Source: Chloroflexaceae bacterium UBA1466
GTDB lineage: Bacteria; Chloroflexota; Chloroflexia; Chloroflexales; Chloroflexaceae
Direction of reading: 5' to 3'
Length of the DNA: 17,581 bases
Assembly: GCA_002325605.1 (NCBI GenBank)
Contig: DCSM01000170.1
Coordinates: 1-17,581, forward strand
Position numbers and translations under genes: made by a program. The notes under the pieces were generated by a model, which saw nothing but the letters and a program-made list of their open reading frames with translations, ran no database searches and was not told the DNA's origin. This document shows, piece after piece, positions 6,653 to 14,502 of the stretch; within the stretch, counting starts at the first letter, position 1, and each line of letters begins with the position of its first letter.

Positions 6653-7570
6653 TTAGAATGAACGCTTCTTGCCTTGAGCTTTCAAGCGGGGCCACACCTT
6701 TGGCCATCCCCAGCGGATTAGGAAGCCTAAAGGCAACCAAACGGGAATCCAGACGACGATGAGGATTATTAGATTGATCAACCCTTGCCCAAACCCTAGT
6801 AAATCCCGCAAAGCTCCCCGAACAATTTGCAAAGGTTCCCAGGTTTCAGAGGGAATGACGGGGGTGATTGGGACGGGGGAAAGGTTGACATCAATTTTAG
6901 AGAGCGCGGCGCTTTGCTCTAAGAACTTCTTGCGTCCCAGCTTCTGCTCAATTTGCCCCTGAATATCCGTCAAAGCTTTGCTTACTTCCAAAGCATCGCT
7001 GACCTTATCAGTCTTATCAAGCAAGGTTTGTAAGCGGGAACGGGTTGATTCCAAGTTTTTCAACTGCGCTTCCAAATCCACAAATTCCTCCGTCACATCT
7101 TCCCCAGAGACATTCCGAGAATAGACCTTCTTCGCTAACTTCTGTAATTCTTCTAAGACAACGTCAAACTTATCGGCGGGAACGCGGAAGGAGATCATCG
7201 TGGTCGCCGTTGCTTCGTCACTCCCATTATTTGAAGATTGCACGATGTACCCTCCCATTTGGTTGACCAAGTTGCGGATATTGACCTCCGCAGTGTGAAC
7301 ATTCTCAACTTGAAGGGAGAGGCTGGCGTTTTTGATAATCAGACGGGCCATAGGTTGCGCTAAGAAAACCTTCGCATTGGCAGGCAACTGGCGAGATTGA
7401 TTATCCTTGATAAATCCGATTAGCTCTTGTTTTGCTATGCCTTTGGTCAATCCTTGGTTTGATGTATCAACAGCTTGTGGAACAAAAGCTTCTTCCCTTG
7501 CTCCTTTGGCTCCACAAGCTCCCAGAGCCAAAGTAAGGCAAAGAAGCAAAGCTAATGGTGTGCGATTCAT
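6653..7570 (-). CDS. DUF4349-domain lipoprotein with C-terminal membrane segment
   Basis: The 305-residue protein starts with a lipoprotein signal: a hydrophobic run and a Leu-Gly-Ala-Cys lipobox with Cys19. Residues about 75-250 match the DUF4349 pattern: RLIIKNASLSLQVENV, NLVNQMGGYIVQSS, ISFRVPADKFDVVLEEL, then an alpha-helical coiled-coil part with VTEEFVDLEAQLKNLE. Near the end is a membrane helix (LINLIILIVVWIPVWLPLGF) and a basic cytosolic tail. The protein is therefore anchored at both ends with the DUF4349 domain outside. I prefer ATG at 7570 because AGGAAG (7577-7582) is six bases ahead; the frame also allows ATG at 7597, which overlaps the VWA stop as ATGA and would add nine residues. 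It directly follows the VWA gene, suggesting a joint envelope role. DUF4349 function is unknown. Confidence 0.85.
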   Translation of the reverse strand: MNRTPLALLLCLTLALGACGAKGAREEAFVPQAVDTSNQGLTKGIAKQELIGFIKDNQSRQLPANAKVFLAQPMARLIIKNASLSLQVENVHTAEVNIRNLVNQMGGYIVQSSNNGSDEATATTMISFRVPADKFDVVLEELQKLAKKVYSRNVSGEDVTEEFVDLEAQLKNLESTRSRLQTLLDKTDKVSDALEVSKALTDIQGQIEQKLGRKKFLEQSAALSKIDVNLSPVPITPVIPSETWEPLQIVRGALRDLLGFGQGLINLIILIVVWIPVWLPLGFLIRWGWPKVWPRLKAQGKKRSF

Positions 7571-7593
7571 AGTGGTCTTCCTTTCCATTAAAT

Positions 7594-10503
7594 TCATTCT
7601 TCCCCACGAGCGCGGCGGCGGGCCCGTTCCTTAGCTTCCCGTAATCGCGCTAAGGGGTCAAGGTCGGTTGTCGAAGGGGCTGCTTTAGGCTCAGTTACCT
7701 TTGGCTGGGGTGTAGGAACAGAAGGTTGGGGAGAAGTAACTACATCCTCAGCTTTGGGAGCAAGCTTAGGCTTCTTTGAGGGAGAAGTAGCCCGTTGCTT
7801 CGCTTGCGCTAACCGAGCCAAGGTCGGGTCTGGAGCAGCGGGAACGGTGGCCAGGCGGTGCGGGAGATGAGCCTGAAACCAAGCTTGGGCCTCAGCAAAA
7901 TCACGGTGGCGAAAGAGTAACCGTCTGATGGCAATGTCAAAGGGAAAGAGAAGTAAGGCCAAAATAAGGAGCGGGAGACCGATCTCCTGAGCCTGCGTAA
8001 CTGCGGCCAAGTTATGAGCAAAGGCCTCAGCAGGTTTGGTCAACACACGACCTTTTGTTAAACGGGCCAGTTCGGCAAGTAAAGCAGGGTTGCTCTGATT
8101 TTGGCGGTACTCTGAAGAGTAGGGGACAACCAACCCCGCCAGATCTTGAATTACAACCTTCCCCTTCTGCTGCCCTTGCAATTGCACTAAGTAGCTCCCT
8201 GGGGCTGGGCTGGGGATCCTTGTCCGGTATTCGCCAGGCGCGACTTGCGTCAGAGAAACTTCTTGCAAGGTCTTAGCATCTCCCTGGCGATTATCTATAA
8301 GGGAAGCATTGAGTTGCAAATTGTCAAGGGGCTTTCCCGCAGCATCTAGCACCGTGGCGGCGATGACGGTCTGTGAACCTTCCACCTGAAGGTCAGAAGT
8401 AATCCCTTTTTCCCCTTGGGTGGGCAAAACCCACCCTACCATCTGCGCGACGAAACGGGGAAATCCAGCCCACCGTACCCAATCTTTAGCCCACTTCCCT
8501 TTAGCGTCGCTTGTCCAAGCAATACTACGCCCCAAACCATAGTTCCATTGCGCTAACAAAGGCGAAGTATCATCCGTTGCCAAGACCTTCTGAGCAGTTT
8601 CTTTGAGCGTACTTCCATTGTAACCGTAGAGGGAAGGGAAACCTGCTTCAAACCCATTGAGAATTGGGCTACTTGAGGCCAGCAGAGGTGTGAAGGGGTT
8701 TTCAATGATATAGTTTCCTGCGGCCATAAGCGTCTCGCGGAGAAAAATCTCTGGTACTTCACGCATATCTTCGGCGGGATAATAACGGCCCCCGCCTGTC
8801 TCAGCAAGACTTTCAAGTTGCTTCGCTGAACCGCTCCCCGCAGCGACCACCGAAAGCGTAATCCCTTCATCGCGCAACTTCTGAGCAAGGTCAAGGTTAT
8901 CGCCCCCACCGCCCCAACCGTCGGTGAGCAGAAGCGCGTGTTTGACCCGTGCATCGGTTTTAAGCAAAGCTTCTTCGGCCCCTAAAAGCCCTGCGCGGAT
9001 GTTGGTATTGCCCTGCGGCTTGACATTGGAAATCGCATCCTCTACCTCGTTGGCTTTAGCTCCCCGCTTGGCGGGTAGCACCCAATGGGCACTACTATCA
9101 AAGGCAACAACCCCCAACGTATCCCGTTCCCCCAAGAGCGCAGAAGCTTGAATCACAGCTTCCTTCGCAAGGTCAATTTTGACAACCCCCGCGAGGCTTG
9201 AAGTTCCTACCGTCGAGCCTGCACAATGACAAGCATCCATACTTCCCGATTTGTCAATGACAAAAACTAGCGCAAGGTTAGGCCGTTCTTGCCGATTGCG
9301 GACATCCATGTAGATAGGAAGAGCATCTTCAATCGGCGTGTGGCCATACCCTCCGACCCCAAAGCTATCTCCTCCGCCAATCATGATGAAACCTTTGCCT
9401 AAATCCCGCACGTAAGCGGGAAGAGTTGTCAAAAATTTGGAGGGAAGGTCACGGGCAGGAACGTTCACTAAGATCACAGCTTCGTAGGCACTTAGGCCCG
9501 TAAGGTCGGTGGGAGCATTGGCGGCGGGAGAAACTTCTGCTAGAATGTTGGTGGCCTTGAGAGCTTCCTGCAAATTACGGGCTTCTTCTGGTTTTCCCTC
9601 TAGCAACAAGACTCGCGGTGGCCCTTCTACTTGCACCAAAGCAGCCGCTTCGTTGTTTTGAACCCGATTATCATTTTGGGGTTCAATTTGGGCCCGATAA
9701 CGCTGAAAACCTTGACCTTCAGCCTTGACCTTCACCCGAAAGGTCTTACTTCCACTTTCGAGCGCTACTTCTTGATCTGAAACAAGCTCTTGGTCGGCAA
9801 AAACTTTCAGCCGGGCCTTCTGAGGGAGCGTACTTTCTACCGTCGCCAAAAGCTCTATCTCTTGCCCATCTCGCGCCCGATTGGGAGCTTTCAAACTGGC
9901 AAGTAAAGCTTCAGTATTCGCATCTTTGCTGGTCAGATCAACTATCTCAAGCGGTACATTTCGTGCTGCCGCGAGCCGCGCAGCTTCCAGCGCGTGCCCA
10001 CTATTTTCCCCCCCGTCGCTCAGTAAGATCAAGCGCTTTTGAGCATCGGCGGGAAAAAGGGCCAACCCAAGTTGCAAGGCCGCTTGAAGGTTGGTACGGG
10101 AAGCGATAGGGACAGAAGTAAGTTGCCCTAACCCTTTATTTGGGCTGGGAATCCGCTCGACCAGCGCATTTTCCCCAAAGATCACAAGCGCTGCTTGATC
10201 ATCTTCCGGCATTCCCTTCAGAGCTTCTTGAATGAAGGTCTCGGCTTGGCTGCGCGTGGAAGCGGGAATGGAATCACTACTATCAAGGAGGAAAACCGTG
10301 GTGAGCTTCTCGACTTTGGCCACAAGTTGGGTTCCCGCCAAGCTGAAAATTAAGGCTAAGAGTAAGAAGGTCCGGAGGCCTAAGCTACTCCAGAAACGCC
10401 CAGGGGGGACGCGCCGAGGTAGAGCTAGGGTGAAGGCCCAGAGCAGAAAGAGCAATAGCAACAGCCAGAGCGCAGCGGGATAGATGAAAGAAAGTTGCAG
10501 CAT
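7594..10503 (-). CDS. Tandem VWA-domain membrane protein with GATase1-like insert
   Basis: The 969-residue protein belongs to the large bacterial membrane VWA proteins related to BatA/ChlD-like families. Two N-terminal membrane helices (about 8-29 and 43-61) precede a first VWA domain with an intact metal site (Asp74-x-Ser-x-Ser78, Thr137, Asp163). A beta-rich linker (210-293) leads to a class I glutamine-amidotransferase-like segment (298-398, with FIMIGGGDSFGVGGYG) lacking an obvious catalytic Cys. The second VWA follows (Asp417-x-Ser-x-Ser421, Thr500, Asp528), carrying an unusual Cys-His-Cys at 425-427. A further beta region, a third membrane helix (about 841-859) and a long Pro/Lys-rich cytosolic tail complete it; the tail ends with two related LARL-AKxRA helices (895-905, 951-961). 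ATG at 10503 has GAGGAAA upstream. Probably an extracytoplasmic, metal-dependent binding or assembly protein acting with the DUF4349 lipoprotein 23 bp downstream. Specific ligand unknown. Confidence 0.88.
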   Translation of the reverse strand: MLQLSFIYPAALWLLLLLFLLWAFTLALPRRVPPGRFWSSLGLRTFLLLALIFSLAGTQLVAKVEKLTTVFLLDSSDSIPASTRSQAETFIQEALKGMPEDDQAALVIFGENALVERIPSPNKGLGQLTSVPIASRTNLQAALQLGLALFPADAQKRLILLSDGGENSGHALEAARLAAARNVPLEIVDLTSKDANTEALLASLKAPNRARDGQEIELLATVESTLPQKARLKVFADQELVSDQEVALESGSKTFRVKVKAEGQGFQRYRAQIEPQNDNRVQNNEAAALVQVEGPPRVLLLEGKPEEARNLQEALKATNILAEVSPAANAPTDLTGLSAYEAVILVNVPARDLPSKFLTTLPAYVRDLGKGFIMIGGGDSFGVGGYGHTPIEDALPIYMDVRNRQERPNLALVFVIDKSGSMDACHCAGSTVGTSSLAGVVKIDLAKEAVIQASALLGERDTLGVVAFDSSAHWVLPAKRGAKANEVEDAISNVKPQGNTNIRAGLLGAEEALLKTDARVKHALLLTDGWGGGGDNLDLAQKLRDEGITLSVVAAGSGSAKQLESLAETGGGRYYPAEDMREVPEIFLRETLMAAGNYIIENPFTPLLASSSPILNGFEAGFPSLYGYNGSTLKETAQKVLATDDTSPLLAQWNYGLGRSIAWTSDAKGKWAKDWVRWAGFPRFVAQMVGWVLPTQGEKGITSDLQVEGSQTVIAATVLDAAGKPLDNLQLNASLIDNRQGDAKTLQEVSLTQVAPGEYRTRIPSPAPGSYLVQLQGQQKGKVVIQDLAGLVVPYSSEYRQNQSNPALLAELARLTKGRVLTKPAEAFAHNLAAVTQAQEIGLPLLILALLLFPFDIAIRRLLFRHRDFAEAQAWFQAHLPHRLATVPAAPDPTLARLAQAKQRATSPSKKPKLAPKAEDVVTSPQPSVPTPQPKVTEPKAAPSTTDLDPLARLREAKERARRRARGEE

Positions 10504-10581
10504 ATCTTTTCCTCACAAAAAGAGGGAAGTCGATAGCGTTCCCTGAGCTTGCCTAAAGGAATGATTTGAAGGAGGCTTACT

Positions 10582-11352
10582 TCAAACCTTCTTGTTCATT
10601 TCATAGATCAAGCGGAGACCTTCCAGGGTCAAGAAAGGTTCTACCTTCGTAATCGCTTTCGTTTCGCGGGCAATAACATCCGCCAACCCGCCCGTAGCGA
10701 TGACCGTGCAGGTCTGCCCCAATTCCTGCTGAATACGCATTACTAAACCCTCAACTAAACCCGTATAGCCCAAAATTAAGCCCGATTGCATGTAATGAAC
10801 CGTATTTTTGCCGATAACCTGCGCGGGGCGCACCAATTCAACCTGATAAAGCTTGGCCGCCGTGCGAAAAAGAGCTTCCGCGCTAATTCCAATTCCAGGC
10901 GCAATTGCGCCCCCAACGTAAATTCCTTCAGCAGTAAGGACATCAAAAGCGGTAGCCGTGCCAAAAGCAATCGCAATCACAGCGCCATTAGCTTGTTTAT
11001 GCGCGGCTACGCTATTTGCAATGCGATCTGAACCGAGTTCTTGTGGGGTTTCGACGGCATAATGAAGGCCCGTTTGGATATTGGCACTAACGATAATTGG
11101 CTCAACCGCAAGATAACGCTGAATCAATTCATAAAATTGACTAATGAGCGGCGGAACGACACAGGAAATCACACAGCCATTGATTGCTTTGCGATCTAAA
11201 CCAGCCATCATAAACAGATTATTGATCAAAACCGCATATTCATCGGCCAACCTGAAGCGACTTGTCTCTAAACGCCAATGATTCACCAATTGCGCGGCCT
11301 GATAAACCCCAAGTTTGATATTTGTATTGCCTATATCTATGACCAGGAGCAT
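10582..11352 (-). CDS. coaX: Type III pantothenate kinase
   Basis: CoaX phosphorylates pantothenate with ATP, the first step of coenzyme A synthesis; type III enzymes need a monovalent cation and are not inhibited by CoA. The 256-residue protein has the ASKHA-fold phosphate motif DIGNTNIKLG at residues 6-15, ELGSDRIAN with the probable catalytic base Asp109, FGTATAFDVL (130-139), GGAIAPGIGIS and a late ATGG. Length and motif order are standard. ATG at 11352 gives the usual MLLVIDIGN opening; only a weak GAG lies upstream. It follows the kinase-DnaJ-like gene by 36 bp but also has its own likely promoter inside the end of that gene, giving a leader of roughly 20 nt. Confidence 0.96.
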   Translation of the reverse strand: MLLVIDIGNTNIKLGVYQAAQLVNHWRLETSRFRLADEYAVLINNLFMMAGLDRKAINGCVISCVVPPLISQFYELIQRYLAVEPIIVSANIQTGLHYAVETPQELGSDRIANSVAAHKQANGAVIAIAFGTATAFDVLTAEGIYVGGAIAPGIGISAEALFRTAAKLYQVELVRPAQVIGKNTVHYMQSGLILGYTGLVEGLVMRIQQELGQTCTVIATGGLADVIARETKAITKVEPFLTLEGLRLIYEMNKKV

Positions 11353-11377
11353 CTTATTTTCTCAATCTGCTACTTAA

Positions 11378-11407
11378 ATTGTACCACCTTAGCAGGGAAA
11401 GAGCCAA
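11378..11407 (-). promoter_or_regulatory. Promoter for coaX
   Basis: On the minus strand TTGGCT (11407-11402), an 18-bp spacer and TACAAT (11383-11378) form a sigma-70-type promoter, with TGG just before the -10 (TGGTACAAT, an extended -10). The -10 nine-mer is identical to that of the plus-strand kinase promoter at 16578-16586. Transcription would begin near 11371, about 19 bases ahead of the coaX start. Confidence 0.6.
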
Positions 11408-13482
11408 TTTACCAACCCGAAAACCCCCAAAAGAGCGAGGAGGAAAAAGCTGAAGCAAAGGAGCATCACTCGTTCCCAATTCAGAAACCGCCAGTCCGAA
11501 GGGATAAGGTTTTCAAACCCATAGATTGAAACGCGATAAAGTTCAGCTTCGCTGGGTTCTTCTGTGGTTCCCAGGTCGAAGAAGATGTCCGTTACGGGGA
11601 GGAAGAAGATTGTTACTTCGCTGAGGGCAACTTGCACTTCATCATCGGTCTCAGCTTGAGCTTGCTGAATCAACCGCCGCAACTGGCGAATGCGGGACCA
11701 TTCAGGACGAAAGGGCCCCTTGGCTTGCTCACAATAGATCGGCTGAAGGTCACAATTTTTCCGCAACCAAGCTTCATTGACCAGCGGAGAAAGCTCGTCG
11801 TGAACTTCAAAGTTATCTACGATTCGCTGCCAATAAAAAGCCTTGTGTTGCACTAGTCGCCCGATTCCTTGACACCGTTCGCAAGGATGCCCCCCCCTTC
11901 CTTCGCAAGCGGGACAAGAAACATAGAGCAGGTCGTTTTGGTCTAGTTGCTCGAACGGCCCTTCATGCTCCAGGGCGGGGGCAGCATCCTTGGCCCCCTT
12001 CAACTTTGGGAAAACCTCCTGGGCTTTGGCCCATAGCCATTCAGGAAGGGAAGAAGCATAAGTCGAATCCGCCAATTCTTCAGGCGTAACATAGACCCGT
12101 TGTTGCCCTTCGCATTCGGGGCAAATTACTTTCCCCTTCCCATTGCAACTGGGACAAGTACAAATATAGGCTGAACCAGGAAGATACTCTTGGTTGCCAG
12201 GGTTGTCCTCAAAGGTTTCAAGGGGGGGAAGTTCGACATCCCAAGGCGTAAGTTCTGGCTCTAAGGGAAAAAGCTCCTTCTTATGATCTGGCTCCTCAAG
12301 CAGCTGCGGTGCTTCTCGGATTTCATAGACCACCCGGAGGCGATAGAAGTAGAGATGGTAACTACGGAGCATGTGCAATTTAGCCAAACGCCCTAAAAGC
12401 TGTTTGCGCCAGAAGCTCTGCTTTGCCCACTGGTTCAGCAATTTGGCAACCACTCCAGGTTGATACAACCGCTTGGCTTGCTCTTCCGCTTGGACAATGG
12501 GGGCCCGAATCAAGTCCGGCCCTAAGACGCTTTCAATGATACTTTGCTCGTTCTCATCCTCTGTTGCAGGAGGCGGATCAAGCGGAAGCGAAGCAGCCGG
12601 TTCGACCCACGAATGGCTCCCTTCCCCAAGCAGCTGCGGGGGGCGAAACTTTTGTTGCGTAACCGCTTGGTGGCGCAGCAAAATGCGCTCTAATTCGTTG
12701 ACCGCCGCTTGGGCCGTGGGGAAGCGTTTAGCGGGGTCAGTAGAGAGCAGAACTTGAAAGACGCGATCAACTTCTTTGGGTAAATTGCGGAGGCCCCGTT
12801 GACGCAGGGGCAGCGGGGGGCCAAAGTTATTTTGAGGCGGGCCAGGGATTTCGTCCCAGGGCAAAGCGCCACAAAGCATGACGTAGAGAACGACTCCCAG
12901 GCTATAGATGTCGGAAAGGGGCGTAACCTCGGTAGCCGAACGGGTATGTTCGGGCGACCAGTAACCTGGGGTTCCCATAATAGTGTAGACCGAAGTCATC
13001 GATTGACTTGGCTCGCGGGCAATGCCAAAATCGGTCAGGAGGGCCCGCCCAGTCGCTCTTTCAAAGAGAATGTTGCCAGGCGAAACATCACGGTGAACAA
13101 TATCGAAGCTATGAGCATAATCCAAGGCCGAGGCAATTTGTTTGAAGGTGTTGAGGGCCTCGTCAAGCGCTAATTGGCCCTCATTCTGGATGACTTGTTG
13201 TAAGGAACCACCATTGACATATTCCAAAATTGTGCAATAAAAAGGATCATAAAAGCCATGATCATAGACTTGCACAATATTGGGGTGTTGTAAACGACTG
13301 GTAAGATTGGCTTCGCGGGTAAAGCGCTGAATCGTATCCCGATCTTGGGCCAATAAAATTTTGATGGCTACCTGGCGTTGCTCCAAATAGGCGTGGCGGG
13401 CCAGCCAAACCTGGCTGGTTCCGCCTTGCCCCGTTTCAGATTCTAGTTCATAATTTCCAATTCGCCGTGGTATGTTGACCAT
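11389..13482 (-). CDS. Ser/Thr protein kinase fused to DnaJ-like zinc region and C-terminal membrane helix
   Basis: The 697-residue protein begins with a Hanks-type kinase domain (about 8-270): glycine loop GQGGTSQVW (18-26), Lys41, HRDVSPGN (130-137), DFG (151-153), GTPGYWSPE activation segment. The catalytic-loop Lys normally two residues after HRD-x is Ser134. After a linker (270-330) and a basic helical segment come four CxxCxGxG-like motifs (443, 454, 523, 534): CPSCNGKG, CPECEGQQ, CPACEGRG and CERCQGIG. In spacing within each pair (11 residues) they match the DnaJ cysteine-rich domain, but the middle linker is 69 instead of about 20 residues. A C-terminal domain with FFLPVTDIFFDLG and YRVSIYGFE, then a membrane helix (about 671-693), follow. 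It lacks the J domain and is probably an inner-membrane kinase with a substrate- or chaperone-like zinc module. Start ATG at 13482 with AGG ten bases upstream; 27 bp after galE. Confidence 0.88.
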   Translation of the reverse strand: MVNIPRRIGNYELESETGQGGTSQVWLARHAYLEQRQVAIKILLAQDRDTIQRFTREANLTSRLQHPNIVQVYDHGFYDPFYCTILEYVNGGSLQQVIQNEGQLALDEALNTFKQIASALDYAHSFDIVHRDVSPGNILFERATGRALLTDFGIAREPSQSMTSVYTIMGTPGYWSPEHTRSATEVTPLSDIYSLGVVLYVMLCGALPWDEIPGPPQNNFGPPLPLRQRGLRNLPKEVDRVFQVLLSTDPAKRFPTAQAAVNELERILLRHQAVTQQKFRPPQLLGEGSHSWVEPAASLPLDPPPATEDENEQSIIESVLGPDLIRAPIVQAEEQAKRLYQPGVVAKLLNQWAKQSFWRKQLLGRLAKLHMLRSYHLYFYRLRVVYEIREAPQLLEEPDHKKELFPLEPELTPWDVELPPLETFEDNPGNQEYLPGSAYICTCPSCNGKGKVICPECEGQQRVYVTPEELADSTYASSLPEWLWAKAQEVFPKLKGAKDAAPALEHEGPFEQLDQNDLLYVSCPACEGRGGHPCERCQGIGRLVQHKAFYWQRIVDNFEVHDELSPLVNEAWLRKNCDLQPIYCEQAKGPFRPEWSRIRQLRRLIQQAQAETDDEVQVALSEVTIFFLPVTDIFFDLGTTEEPSEAELYRVSIYGFENLIPSDWRFLNWERVMLLCFSFFLLALLGVFGLVNWLFPC

Positions 13483-13509
13483 TGGTTAGCCTGTTCCCCG
13501 ATCTAAGGC

Positions 13510-14493
13510 TTATTCAGCGTAGCCGTGGGGGTGCGTCTTATGCCAGGCCCACGCAGTGCCAACAATGGTCGCCAGATCAGGGGAACGCGGTTGCCAACCA
13601 AGGTCACGGCGGATAGCTTCCGTGGAAGCCAAAAGCACAGCTGGGTCGCCAGGCCGCCTGGGGCCCGCAACCGCTGGAATCGGATGCTTCGTGATTTGGC
13701 GAGCCATTTCAAGAACTTCCAAGACTGTAAAGCCCAACCCATTCCCCAGATTATACTTCTGACTCCCAAGCTCATCCACGGCTTGAAGGGCCAGAATATG
13801 CGCTTGGGCCAGATCAACAATGTGAATGTAATCCCGAATGCAAGTACCATCATGCGTGGGGTAATCATGGCCAAAAACCGTGATTTGGTCGCGTTGACCT
13901 AAAGCAACTTGAAGAACGAGCGGAATAAGGTGGGTTTCGGGGCTGTGATCTTCGCCCAACGTTGGGGTTGCACCCGCCGCATTGAAGTAGCGCAGGCAAA
14001 TGGAGCGCAGACCGTAGAGTTTTTCAAACCAATGCAAGAGCCGCTCAATGAAAAACTTTGATTCACCGTAAGGTGAACCAGGTTTAATGAGTTCTTGTTC
14101 ATCAATCGGAATTCGCGCTGGGGCATCAAACAAATTGGCGGTGGAAGAGAAGATAAACCGCTTTACTCCATGCGAAACAGCCGCTTCCAAAAGGTTTGCT
14201 GTATTAACCAAGTTCCCACACAGATATTTCAGCGGATTCTGGATGCTTTCACCGACTAACGTATAGGAGGCGAAATTTATAATCCCTTCAAATTCTCGAT
14301 GATTCGTGAAAAGCTGGGCTAAAGCTGCCTTATCAGCAAGATCGCCCAGGACAAATGTTGCGTCAGGATGGACAGCTTGGCGATGTCCTTGATAGAGATT
14401 ATCAAAAACAACAACTTCGTGCCCTGCTTGCACTAATTCTGCTGTCGTAACACTTCCAATATAGCCTGCTCCGCCCGTAACTAAGATTTTCAA
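13510..14493 (-). CDS. galE: UDP-glucose 4-epimerase
   Basis: GalE interconverts UDP-glucose and UDP-galactose through a keto intermediate on tightly bound NAD. The 327-residue extended short-chain dehydrogenase has TGGAGYIGS (6-14) for NAD binding, the Ser/Thr pair FSSTAN (115-120), the catalytic SPYGESK with Tyr142 and Lys146, LRYFNAAGA (167-175) and HDYPTHDGTCIRDYIHI near the UDP-sugar site. Two small departures from the usual text are NFAS for 'HFAA' at 73-76 and STANLFD for 'S-A-x-V/T-Y-G'. The start is TTG at 14493: this gives the canonical MKILVTGGAGYIG opening, and AGGAG (14500-14504) lies six bases upstream, overlapping the aroA stop codon, so translation is probably coupled to aroA. 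It could supply galactose residues for surface glycans. Confidence 0.95.
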   Translation of the reverse strand: MKILVTGGAGYIGSVTTAELVQAGHEVVVFDNLYQGHRQAVHPDATFVLGDLADKAALAQLFTNHREFEGIINFASYTLVGESIQNPLKYLCGNLVNTANLLEAAVSHGVKRFIFSSTANLFDAPARIPIDEQELIKPGSPYGESKFFIERLLHWFEKLYGLRSICLRYFNAAGATPTLGEDHSPETHLIPLVLQVALGQRDQITVFGHDYPTHDGTCIRDYIHIVDLAQAHILALQAVDELGSQKYNLGNGLGFTVLEVLEMARQITKHPIPAVAGPRRPGDPAVLLASTEAIRRDLGWQPRSPDLATIVGTAWAWHKTHPHGYAE

Positions 14494-14502
14494 ATCGAAC
14501 TC

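Noticed and set aside
7594..10503. First VWA domain being degenerate
   Set aside because: Asp74-x-Ser-x-Ser78, Thr137 and Asp163 are all present, so the metal site appears complete.
10565..10586. TTTGAAG...CTTCAAA inverted repeat at the coaX stop as a terminator
   Set aside because: The 7-bp A/T-rich stem includes the stop codon and has no U-tract; transcription probably continues into the VWA gene.
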